NCBI GenBank assembly: GCA_049999725.1
Contig: JBNGIS010020246.1
Coordinates: 1 to 48,638, forward strand
Direction of reading: 5' to 3'
Source of the DNA: Haplomitrium mnioides
Taxonomy: Eukaryota; Marchantiophyta; Haplomitriopsida; Calobryales
DNA: 48,638 nucleotides
The notes beneath the pieces are model-generated. The model did no database searches and was not told where the DNA came from. It worked only from the letters and a program-made list of their open reading frames with translations. Numbering within the stretch: the stretch's first letter is position 1; each line of letters starts with the position of its first letter. A program made the translations under genes and the position numbers. Below, one piece after another: positions 1 through 10,270 of this stretch.

Positions 1-60
1 ACATTTGCTGCAAAAAAGAGAAAAGCAGTGGAGCCAATGGAGGCTCCAAAAAAGAAGTAA

Positions 61-3000
61 CAAGCTGCCACAAAGAAAAAGCTTGTGCAAGCTCCAATTA
101 TTGAAGAGGAGCTTGCCCCCTCCCAATCTCCAACAAAGTCTTCTTCTATTGCCCCCTTGTCTTCAACATTGAGTACCTCATGGGAGGAATCTAAGCCGGA
201 GCCAGTTCAGGCTCCAACATTAAAAGCAAAAAGACAATCACACAAGGGGCTGCAAACATTCCAAGAGCGTGAGCAGGTGGACCCTCAAACAGTGTCTGAG
301 GAAGATTAAAATAAAGTCAAGGAGTCTGCAATCCAACGATGTAGAGTTCAAGAGGAAATGATTACTATTAGGCTTGAAAATTTAAATCTTTCGAAACCTA
401 GAATAGATAATTGGGGGCCATTCCAGATTAAGAGGTTGAATGAAGACTTTGTTGAGCTTCTAGCGCAGAGAATACTCACCCTTACAAGTATCAGTACAAG
501 ATTGTTGGAGGCAATCATACTGTTGCCGCAAGGCAACTTTTAATCACCAAATACGGAGCGAAGAATCCAACACTTTTTCTTTGCAATTGCTATGTTTATG
601 TGGACCTTACACCAATAGAGGTCTGCATTTTTGCAATTGATGACAATTATGACCAAAGATACAGGTTGGAGATGACTTCGATTTAGAAGGTCAAATATTA
701 GCATCAAAGGTTTGTAGAGAGTGGGATGATGTCATCCCAAAATTACAAAGGGAATTAGTGCTAGAGACCTTGGAGATCAAGCCCAAATTGACACCTGAGA
801 AGATAGTCACTTCTCAAGACAATTGGTTCCAGCTGACGTTCAAAAGTGGTGAGCTCTGGGATTTACAATAGAGCATTTTTTCTATGTGGAGAAAAATATA
901 GTGAAGGGCCAAAAGCCAAAGGCCAAGGGATCACTGAGAATGAAGGACATGAAGTGGACACCTTGGAGGTCTCTTCAGGGTCTTCCTAGCGAAGCAAAAA
1001 TATCAGTTTTGAAATGGGTGGAAGCCAGAGAGCTTTCAATGGAAAAAGTGTCTCACGAGGCAGAGAGACACAAAGTTTTGGCAGTGATGGTGAAATCTTT
1101 TTGCTCCAAAGTTTACTGCATCAGCTAGGAAGAAGCAAGAGAGGAGTACCCTCTCCACACTGAGGAGTCAAAGATGGATGCATTTTACTCAAGTTTTGAG
1201 AAGCTTTTGGTAAGTTTGTTTTTCCACTTAACATTTATTTGTCTAGAGTTGCATTGAATTTATTGTAAATTATGTTTTGTTAAAATAAAATTCATTTTGA
1301 GTCTCTAGTTTGCCTCATATGGACTTCAAAGTCCATGCACGCATGGATATTGTAGTCCCTGCACGCATGGACATTGCAGTCCCTGAGTGCCTAGATAGAA
1401 TGTCCATGCATGCATGGACTTCAAAGTCCAAGCGCGCCTAGACTTCAAAGTCCAAGAGCGTCTGGACTTCAAAGTCTAGGAGCGTCTGGACTTCAAAGTC
1501 CAAGCGTGCATGTACTTTGAAGTCCATGCACGCATGACTCCAAGTCCCTACGAGTAGGGACTGCAATGTCCATGCTCGCATGGCCTTCAAAGTTCAAGCG
1601 CGCTAGGACTTCAATGTCCATGCAAGCATGGACTGTAAAGTCAATCTTAGTTTAACCACCATGGTCTTTGCTTAAATTATCTTCCTCTCTAAAGTGAAAA
1701 CATTTTTTTGTTTTCTCCTGTAATGTTTTTCTATTTTTGCTGTGTGCAAGAGAACAAAAAATTTAAACGGCAACTTGCCAAAAAATTGACGACAACTGCA
1801 AAAGGGAGAAAAAGATCGAGGGTTGAAGAAGTCCCAAATGATCAAGACCAATCTCCTACACTTGTTTCTTACCCTCGTGCTTTTCTGCTTCATTTCTAGA
1901 AATCTAAAGAGTGAAAATCATGACAACAAAATGATGTTGCTGCCCTTCCAATTGATGGAGTTCAGAGGGATGAAGACGATGACTTACTATCCCTCATTGA
2001 TGGACTCAATGTGGCATATTACCAAGTCTACGGGGAGTCCAATGCTTGTCAATGGAAAGGATTTGTGAAACCTATATGTTTCACTTTGGCCATTGTAGAT
2101 ATTCCTTGCGGCTACAACCTTAAAGAATGCAAACACGATAATTTTGAACCTTTTTCTAGAGACGACATTTTTGATATGGTTTCCTCTTTTGCGGCAGTTA
2201 CCACTTTGGATTTTTGGTCTTTTGTTATAATATGTTCTTTGCAACAATTCAACATCGTTGAGGATGCTCTTCAAGAGGTTTGTTGTGCCATCGACCACGA
2301 CATCTGGTGAGTTCTTTTTTTGATTTTTTGGTTTTCTAGTTTATCTTGTTTAGTTTTCCTACACTTTGTTTCAAGTGTTTGATTTGTTTTTTTTTTCTAC
2401 AAAGACAAAGGAAATATTCATCATTCCGGTGGTCCAAGAATTGCTCACGCCCACGAGTATTGGACTGTGGGCTATTGGACAAAGGAGAGGAAGAAGAGTA
2501 TGAGGTTGTTCAATTTGCAACTCACTGACGTGAGTGGTCGTCCTTGGCAAATTATGCGTAGTGTGTTTAGTTGTCCTACGGTATCAACAAAACTAAAACA
2601 TCTAGGAGATGATGCTCTTGTGAATGTTTATCAAAAGCCCTAAGCTCTTTACAACTTTTTTATTTGACCATTTATCAACAAAGCAAGATTGGATCTTAGA
2701 TCCTTGCTCTAGTTTCGGCACACGCATTGTCTATACTTTGAAGCTGATGCAAAATTGCATCGTTGTGGAATATGATATACATCAGTCTATCTACATTCCT
2801 CATAGAGTTTTGACTTTGGCTTCTTTGCCATCCGACGTGATGGAACCGTAGATAGTGTATGTCTACCACAAGGAACCTGCTCCTCCTGATACTACACGTA
2901 CTACTGGTGATTCTTTTGCCATCTCTGGGACTGGAAAGTCTCGAAAGGACTCTCTTGTGGCTACATATGTTGAAGCTTCTCAACCAGTTGATTTAGATGA

Positions 3001-3065
3001 GACAATTCTTCCTAAAGAGGATAGAGTTGTAGCATCAGAGTGATGTACTTTCTGTATATAATAAA
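61..3065 (+). pseudogene. ParB-like plus DNA amino-methyltransferase-like gene, decayed
   Basis: Several plus-strand open stretches look like pieces of one protein. A Lys/Pro/Ser-rich N-terminus (1-306) has in-frame stops at 58 and 307. A ParB/Srx-like segment (about 358-690) carries a change of frame and contains the string IVGGNHTVAARQL. A linker (700-1209) ends at a good donor (GTAAGT at 1210), and a Lys/Arg-rich exon follows near 1750-1900. From 1924 to 2306 there is a segment with IVDIPCGYN, resembling methyltransferase motif IV (DPPY-type). From 2410 to 2851, in two frames, comes a segment ending in ILDPCSSFGT, resembling motif I (DPFxGxGT). The order IV then I is that of beta-class N4-cytosine/N6-adenine DNA methyltransferases. 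A tail follows to 3043, with AATAAA at 3060. Stops, frame changes and the altered DPPY imply a non-functional copy. The domain calls are my recognition, not a search result. Confidence 0.55.
1318..1640. repeat. Palindrome-rich minisatellite inside an intron
   Basis: About a dozen imperfect units of roughly 23-26 bp. Each contains GGACTTCAAAGTCC (6-bp inverted arms around CA) followed by a purine/pyrimidine-alternating block such as ATGCACGCAT or AAGCGCGCCT. The array lies between a plausible donor at 1210 and an acceptor near 1750 of the ParB/methyltransferase-like gene. Every unit could fold into a small hairpin. Confidence 0.8.
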
Positions 3066-3204
3066 GTATTTTCTTTACAAAATTTAATTTGTTGAAGTTT
3101 CAATCTTGCTGCACTCCCAATCCAATTTAAGTCTGTTCATCACAATTCAATTTGCTTTCCAAAATGGTTTTTGAACAAAACGTGTTGATTTTTATTTAAA
3201 TTGG

Positions 3205-3445
3205 CAATGAAGTCTATGCTGGCATGGAAGTTCAATTTCCTTTTTCATTTTTTGTTTCTTCTTAGATGGCATTCCGCGTTCCTTGCTTCCAATTATTCAT
3301 CGATTCGTGCTTGCTTCAGTTGTCCATGTGCGCATGGGCTTTAGTTTTTCAAGCTCAAGTTAGTTGCAGTTCTTCCTGCGCGTAGGGATCTTTCCTACAA
3401 TGCGTACTTGTACTTGAGCCTCAGTTGTCCATGCACCCATAGGCT
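3205..3445. repeat. Scattered relatives of the 1.3-1.6 kb minisatellite
   Basis: Three or four poorer copies of the same motif (for example GTCCATGTGCGCATGGGCTT and GTCCATGCACCCATAGGC) lie 150-400 bp after the end of the preceding pseudogene, spaced 60-110 bp apart. They are too diverged to form a clean array. Confidence 0.5.
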
Positions 3446-3612
3446 TGAATAGTCTATTCACAATTTTGCTTTAATAATCCTCTTGCGCCAACACTTTAGG
3501 GTTCTACATTAAAAATATATATATTGATAAAATTTGAATATTTTTATAAATTTTACAAATTTTTGCAATCATTGTTAGTTTTCAAAATGTTTAGCAACAA
3601 ATGTCATGTTTT

Positions 3613-3712
3613 NNNNNNNNNNNNNNNNNNNNNNNNNNNNNNNNNNNNNNNNNNNNNNNNNNNNNNNNNNNNNNNNNNNNNNNNNNNNNNNNNNNNNNNN
3701 NNNNNNNNNNNN
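3613..3712. other. Assembly gap, 100 N
   Basis: Exactly 100 N characters, a conventional gap size, flanked by very AT-rich DNA (3480-3850). The true length is unknown. No gene is visible between 3066 and the gypsy LTR at about 3924. Confidence 0.99.
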
Positions 3713-3923
3713 GCAATTTTTTTAAAATACTCATAAGAAGATTTGTTTTTAATATATTATGCACTCAAAGTAAGCCATTTTGATATATAAAATTACATTT
3801 GTTTTGTAAGCAAATATTACTAGTGTCAAATTCATGACTTTGCATACTAAAATTTTGAAATTGGTTTTTGCGAACGCCAATTGAAACAAGAACCCAATAG
3901 TGGTTTATAGTTCAAAGTAATGA

Positions 3924-4188
3924 TTGTTTGGGGTGATTAAGCTCTTCTATTTATACAATATAAGAAGGTGTCATCCCTCTTTCTTCACTTACAAGTCACT
4001 TCCAATTTCAACCCTAAAGTTGATCACTTAGAAGTCACTTCTAATTTCAACCCTAAAAAATCTTAAAGTAGCTTTGAATGCAAGTAATCTTATCTCAATT
4101 CAACCTTAAAAGTGACCCTCTACCACTTCTTTCACTCCTCTTTATTTTCTTATAAATAGCACAACATCATGCTTGTACTATTACATAA
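3924..4188 (-). mobile_element. LTR-derived segment of a gypsy element (3' LTR)
   Basis: About 260 bp here match 8626-8893 at roughly 85 percent by eye. Shared blocks include CACTTACAAGTCACTTCC, AATCTTATCTCAATTCAACC and AAATAGCACAACATCAT. The outer part of the repeat seen at 8469-8625 has no clear match here, so this copy is shortened or diverged near the gap. Boundaries are good to about 20 bp. Confidence 0.75.
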
Positions 4189-4232
4189 TCCTCGCCTTTT
4201 AATCGATGACATCCTTGTTATTGCCGCAACTT

Positions 4233-5180
4233 TCAAATAATTGAATAGCCTTTTTTCCAAAACGTGATCCCTTTCAAATTCTTCATGATCATCAAGAATA
4301 GTAGCCGAAGGAGGAAGTTAAACATAATTTGGAAAAGAAGATGGACTAGGGATAAAGGCTTGAGTTTAGAAACATGGAACAAAGAATGAATCTTCATATG
4401 AAGAGGAAGATCAAGTTTATAAGCAATGGGAGAAAAAACTTGAGAAATAGAGAAAGGACCAATCCAAGCAGTAGACAACTCATGGACTTGAGTATCTAAA
4501 AACAATAGGAGATTGTGAGTAGATAACATAACTTGGTCATCTAAAACATAAGAGGAATGACAACGACGACTATCAACATATTGTTTTTGTCAATTTTGAG
4601 CAACAGTAAGATGGTTATGAGCATCTTACAAAGAAAATAAACAAGATAAAAAGGTACAAATACTTGGAACATTGGAAGAAGAAGGAGAAAGCAAACCATC
4701 GGGAACAAGAAGATGTTGATTCGAGTTAAGAAAGAAATGAGAAAACCCAGTACTTGCTTGTTTGGAGTTGTTGCAAGTGAACTCCATAGCCAGTAAGAAA
4801 CTATTCCAATCGATGTGATGAACAATAATAAATGTGCGAAGCATTTCCTCCACATTATGATTAGCACACTCTATTTGCCCATCTGATTGAAGATGATAAG
4901 CAATAGATATAGAGAGTTTGGTTCCTAAAATTTTGAACAACTCTCACCAAAAATTTCCAATGAAACATGAATCCCTATCAAATATTAACACCTTGGGCAT
5001 TTCATGATGATAGAAGATAGTATCAAAGTAAATCTTTGCCAATTGTGGAGCATCTATTGTATCCACTATTGGTGCTAAATGCATCTGCTTGTTGAGCTTG
5101 TCAACAAACACGACAATGGTAGTAAATCCATGAGGCGTAGTTGGAAGTGAAATGACAAGATCCAAACTTACATATTCCAA
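4233..5180 (-). pseudogene. Ty3/gypsy integrase and C-terminal region, broken
   Basis: Read on the minus strand, 5180-4944 carries an integrase core start (SLDLVISLP, VDKLNKQMHLAP, FDRDSCFIGNFW). The next frame, 4940-4626, continues with AYHLQSDGQIECANHNVEEM, the usual C-terminal half of the catalytic core. At 4529-4233 the post-integrase motif KIHSLFHVSKLKPL appears. The pieces are in different frames and hold stops, so the polyprotein is dead. I cannot see a clear chromodomain. Confidence 0.85.
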
Positions 5181-5549
5181 ACAAGTAGTAGGAATTGGTA
5201 GTGGTTAAGGAAGTCATGTTGGTTTTTTACTAGAAGCTTTGTTTCGTTGACAATTTTCACAAGAACAAAGAAAACCATGAACATCTCAAGCTAAATTAAG
5301 CCACCACTAAGTGCGTTAAAAGAACTCCACAGTTTCATCTACTCTAAGATGTCATGAGATGGGAATGCTATGCGCTTCTTGTAAACGAGCCATTCAAAAC
5401 ATATCATCTTGTGGAATATATATTTGATGGTCTCGATAGAGAATACTATTTCAAATGGAAAAAGAATGATGCTCACTATCTTTGACGGCCAATCATGCCC
5501 AAACAAGACTAAAAAAAACATCTTCTTGTAGTTCTTGGCGATAACTTCT

Positions 5550-6820
5550 ACTAGTTGCATCATCTCAATGTAATATGCTAATGTTAATCACCTCTATTGT
5601 ATTCACTCGATGATCCATCCTTCTTGACATTACATCAAGAATGGTGTGGAACCTTCCAGGCTTATACTCTAGCTTGATATCAAAGAGTTGTAATTGATCT
5701 TCCCATCAGTGATGGCGACTTATCATATTTTCCAAATGGATCGCTTGTGACAATGGTTTGTGATTTGTGCACATAAGCACATGCCTTTTCAAAAGATAGT
5801 GTCTCCACACTTTGGTAGCATAAACCATTTCCAATTGCTCTCGAGCCCTTGCAGAATAATTTCTCTTCACCACATTTAATTAGTGTGACATGAAGGCAAT
5901 TAGATGAAGTCCATCCTCAAACTCTTGATGCAAAACTGCTCAAATAGCAAAATTAGAAGCATCAAAATCAACTATGCAACGTGTCTTTGGATCATATGGC
6001 TGTAGAATAGAACAAGAAGAGACTGCATCCTTGAGTTGTTAAAATGTTGCTTTCTTTTTAGAGGTCCATTGAAACTTTACCTCCTTGCTTAGGAAATCTG
6101 TAAATGGTGTAGCAATATGCACATAATAATGGTTGAATCATCAATAAAAGCTTGCCAATCTATTGAAGGATCTAATGTCCTTTACTTCACTTAGTGTTAC
6201 CCACTCTGTAATAGTTTTAGTTTTCTCTTCTTCCATCTTGATACCATCCGCAGACACCTTATGCCTCATGTAAGTAGCCTCTTGCTTCCAGAATTTGCAC
6301 TCTTGGAATAAAATTTCCAATTACGCAACTTTTGCAATACTTTTTTCATACGATCACGATGTTCAGCTTCAATTTTACTAAAAATAAGAATGTCATCCAA
6401 AAATACCAAAATTGACTTATCCAATAGCCCAGCAAAATTTGATGCATTTGATCAATAAATATGGTCAGAGCATTAGTGAGACAAAATGTAAGAACCTTCC
6501 ACTAAAAATGCCCATAAATTGTGCAAAAAAGCTATCTTTAGCACATCACTTGGCTTGATAGAAATTTGCCAATATCCACTTCAAAGATCGAGCTTGGAAA
6601 AAAATTGCACACCACTCAATTGATCCAACAAGTGATCAATACATGGTAAAGGATAAGCATTCTTTACTATTTGATTGTTCAAACCACGATAGTCTGTACA
6701 AAGATGAAATCCACCATCTTTCTTTGGTACAAAAAATACCAGTGCTCCCCAAAGTGAAGCACTATGCTGAATGAAATCCTTCTCAAGTAGATTTTTCAAG
6801 GTCTTATGAAGCTCTTCCAA
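5550..6820 (-). pseudogene. Ty3/gypsy reverse transcriptase and RNase H, broken
   Basis: The minus-strand frame 6820-6581 gives the N-terminal RT signature: [42 protein letters not shown] and FFSKLDL. From 6580 down to about 5550 the later RT and RNase H parts can be followed only in short pieces across many stops. This is the expected gypsy order, with RT before integrase. Confidence 0.85.
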
Positions 6821-6949
6821 CTATTGTGGCGACAACCTGTGTATAGACCAATTACAATGAGTACTTTCTAGTATCAACTCAATCGAAAAGAATATTCCTC
6901 AATCATCTAATAGCCTTTTTGGTAAGCTATCTTGAAACACATCTAAAAA

Positions 6950-8454
6950 CTACTTCAAAATATCATCAATCAGTAAGGTCGGTACAAATTTCCCTTCATC
7001 TTTATTCAAGTCCATGATAGGCTTGGTCCACACAACAAAGACAAACAACTCTTTCTCCATTAAAGCATTATGCTGAACTGATTTGGGACTCTTCACCAAT
7101 GGTGCCGGATGTCCCAAAAGAAATTTCTTTCCTTGTAAAGTAACTTGAATTTGTCGTTTTGCCCAATCAACTTGAGCGGATCGATCTTCAAGCCAAAGCA
7201 AACCCAAAATAATGTCATATTATACGGATGCAATAACAAAATCTGTAGATTCCTCATACTCTTTGCCAATCCTTAGAAGAAATAGCTTGTATGATTGGAG
7301 CATCTCATGTTTTTTACCATCGACCATACCACAAAACTTCCTTTAATTGGCAAAGTTTTAGCTTTGATTTTCTTTGCAAAATGTAATGACATAAAATTTT
7401 CAAAACTTCTATAATCTACCAACATTCTACACAAATGCTCATCAACCATACTATCTAGATGAAACAAGGTGATTCAAATTCTTGTCGAGTTTTTAATTTT
7501 ATTGGAACTAATTAAGCTCTCAATAAACTGTTTGATTGTTTTTATTGAGGTCTGTCATTTTACTGGTTTTCTTCTTCAACAATTGCTACTTGAACAAAAG
7601 CAGGTGGTTAACTTTGTTGATGTAGGTAATTTACAATCATAAAACCAAGTTGTCGACAGTAAAAGCATCTTCCACTTTTGCGTAGGCACTCACGTTCTAC
7701 ATTAGTGAGCGTTACTCTTTGCCTCGCATCAATCTCTATAGGTACAACTTTATTTGGTAGCACACGAACATTTGGTTAGGCTTGTTGTGGATGTGGTCTT
7801 AACTTCGGTAGTTGCTAGCAATGAGTCGCATTATTCAGTCATATGCATTGTTTCTTCTAGTTGAGAGGGCTCTCTCAATGTTACTTCCATTCTAGTGCGA
7901 GGCTTGAATCCTCGAACAAAGAAATATAAAGCTTCTCCTTCACTTATATTAGGAATTCATATAATGATATTCTAAAATTGTATGACATAGCTCTTTACTG
8001 TACCAAGTTGCTTCAATTTTGCTAATCGATCTTTTGCCACTTTTGGAACATTCAAAACCCTAAATCTTAAATTCGCCACTTCTTTGAACTCTTGCCAAAA
8101 AGTAATTGAAGCAACAAATCCACGTTGAGCTTGCTCAATTTGATATCTCCACTAAGTTTTTGCCACTCCTTCCAATTGACTTGCCAACAAATAAAATTTT
8201 TTGACCACCTTTTATGATGTTTGTAGGCTCAAATTATTGCTCACAATCGAATAAGAAATTTTCATATACGTTAGAAACCGTCTTCCTATCATATGTTTTT
8301 GGTTTGAGAAACTATATATGACTTTCTTCTTCTTGAAAATGTGTTTTTTTCCCATTTGGATTTGAACTTCTAAAAGGCAAGAAATTTGTTCAATTTGTTG
8401 TTGCATTACTTGAATCCTCGCTTCTTGATTCTCCATTCCACCAAAAAGAATCAT
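6950..8454 (-). pseudogene. Ty3/gypsy gag and protease region, broken
   Basis: The frame 7207-6950 lies between protease and RT. The frame 7467-7273 (MFHLDSMVDEHLCRMLVDY...) looks like a retroviral-type aspartic protease region that has lost its DSG/DTG. Around 7620-7700 a degenerate zinc knuckle (CFYCRQLGF) marks the end of gag. At 8454 a frame begins MILFGGMENQEARIQVMQQQ, a plausible gag N-terminus starting just inside the primer-binding site. Multiple stops separate these parts. Confidence 0.7.
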
Positions 8455-8468
8455 GGCTCTAGTACTAA
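8453..8468 (-). other. Primer-binding-site-like sequence of the gypsy element
   Basis: On the minus strand this reads TTAGTACTAGAGCCATG, close to the initiator-Met tRNA PBS common in plant LTR elements (TGGTATCAGAGCC). It directly adjoins the presumed LTR edge (TGTAAAA... at 8469 on the plus strand). Confidence 0.6.
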
Positions 8469-8893
8469 TGTAAAAAACTCAAAGACCAACCTCCAAATAA
8501 GCAACAACTCCAAGATAACTCTAATAGAGTTATGCAGCTCAAGTCCAATAAGCACGCATAAGCCAAGAGTGCAAGCCAAAGCCAAGCAACCAAAGAGCCA
8601 AACCGAATTGAGTGGAATTCCAAAATGAGAAGTGGGGCTATGAAGCCCTTCTATTCATACAAGAGAAGAAGATGTCATCCATATTTCTTCACTTACAAGT
8701 CACTTCCAATTTCAACCCTAAAATTGATCACTTAGAAGTCACTTCTAGTTTCAACTCTAAAAACTCTAATAGTAACTTTGAATGCAAGTAATCTTATCTC
8801 AATTCAACCATAAAAGTGACCCTCTACTACTTCCTTTACTCCTTTTTATTTTCTTGTAAATAGCACAACATCATACTTGTACTATTGTTGTAC
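8469..8893 (-). mobile_element. 5' LTR of the minus-strand gypsy element
   Basis: About 425 bp from the PBS-adjacent TG to the end of similarity with the left LTR (3924-4188). The distal 260 bp are clearly shared and the proximal 150 bp are not. Divergence between the two copies is high, consistent with an old insertion. Confidence 0.7.
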
Positions 8894-9850
8894 ATTTTGA
8901 TTGTCACTTTCTCCACGAACAATGGTACTAGAATTGTCCTCGGTATTCAAGATTTTTTGGAAGAGTAGCCACAGTATGTGATATACCAAACACTCGTGCT
9001 CAAAACTAAGAGAGAGAAGGGCACAAAAGGTTTGATACTTTCTAAGAGTATGTACAATTGGATTGTCACAACAAATTTGAAGAAGACAAAAACAAAACCA
9101 TGAAGTATTTGCAGTAATGTCAAAACTCTTATTTGTTGTTGTGGATGAACTATTATAACCTTAAAGTTCTGAAAACCTTAAAGTTGTTGTAGTGGAGTAT
9201 ATTTCACAACTTTAAGAACCCTAGGTTAACTCTAGTAGAGTATTTCTAACAACACTTAAAAACTCTAATTTGTAATCATGGAGCAACTTAAAATTGAAGA
9301 ATCGTGGCTGTTGCAATAGTGAAGTATTTCTAAAAGCCTTACAACTCTAACAACCTTGTATTTCTTATATACTTTAAAATCCTTAAAAATTCTAAGACCT
9401 TAAAGTTATAATGGAGTAATTCTAAAAACCTTAAAATTGTCATATGTTGTGTGGAGGAGTAATCTAGAGATTCTTACAATTCTCTAGGAACCTTACAATT
9501 GTAGGATTGTAGTATTTTTTATAATATTAAAAAACCATGAAATTCTTAAAACTATATTTGATAACCTTGAAAAACCTCAAAACTCTAAAAACTTACAACT
9601 CTGGGTTGGAATAACCTTAAAAAAACTGTAAATTTTAAGTATTCAAACTTTAAAATGTAGTTGAGGATTCTAGAAACCCTAAAACTCTCATGTGCAGTGG
9701 TGCTGTAACTTTGACAATCTTGAAACTTCAAAGGTTGTAGTAGTGGAGTAATTTTCGCAACTTTAAAAAACCTTAAAAAGACCCCAAGAACAAATTGTTG
9801 GGAGTATTTCTAATAAGCTTAAATTTCTTATTTGTAAATGTGAAGCTAGT
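8894..9850. repeat. Degenerate AT-rich repeat tract
   Basis: No gene is visible. Phrases such as ACCTTAAAACTCT, TAGTGGAGTATTTCT and AAAAACCTTAAA recur every 50-110 bp with much drift. It reads as a decayed tandem array rather than coding DNA. Short AACCCTAAA-like strings occur, but not as a telomeric array. Confidence 0.5.
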
Positions 9851-10270
9851 TATAGTTTTTTAGACAAATACATAAATTGTGTAACCGAATGCACTGTGCA
9901 CAGCCAAAGTGAGCCTCCAAAGGAAAGCAGAGAGAGCAGAGACTTGGTCTGCAGGACCATGGGCACAAATGTCCTGCGTAGGTGGTCGACCTGACACGAC
10001 TGGAGGGCTTTGTAAGCAATGATAAGTTCTGTACAGTGTGATCTCTTCTGACGCTAGAGCTGCTCTTCTACTTTGCTAGAGAAAAAGCTATGGTTTGCTG
10101 CTAGTCTAGTACTTGCATTTGTGTTACTCCCACTTCATAAGTTTCAAAATTCATCAGTTGATTATAATTTAGTAAACTAGTGTGAAGCACAGAAAGATTC
10201 CTGGCCTTCACTTCATTTACCAGAGAATCAAACTCCTGCTTGCAGAGAGAGTTTAAATAATGAATGCATG
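9851..10270. other. Intergenic sequence downstream of shikimate kinase
   Basis: No convincing open reading frame or repeat. It should contain the 3' UTR and polyadenylation region of the minus-strand shikimate kinase gene that ends at 10271. Confidence 0.4.

Noticed and set aside
1318-1640. CRISPR-like array
   Set aside because: Repeats are imperfect, there are no unique spacers of constant length, and the context is a plant nuclear intron.
8894-9850. Interstitial telomeric repeat (AACCCTAAA)
   Set aside because: Only isolated short strings resemble the telomere unit, and the dominant phrase is different.
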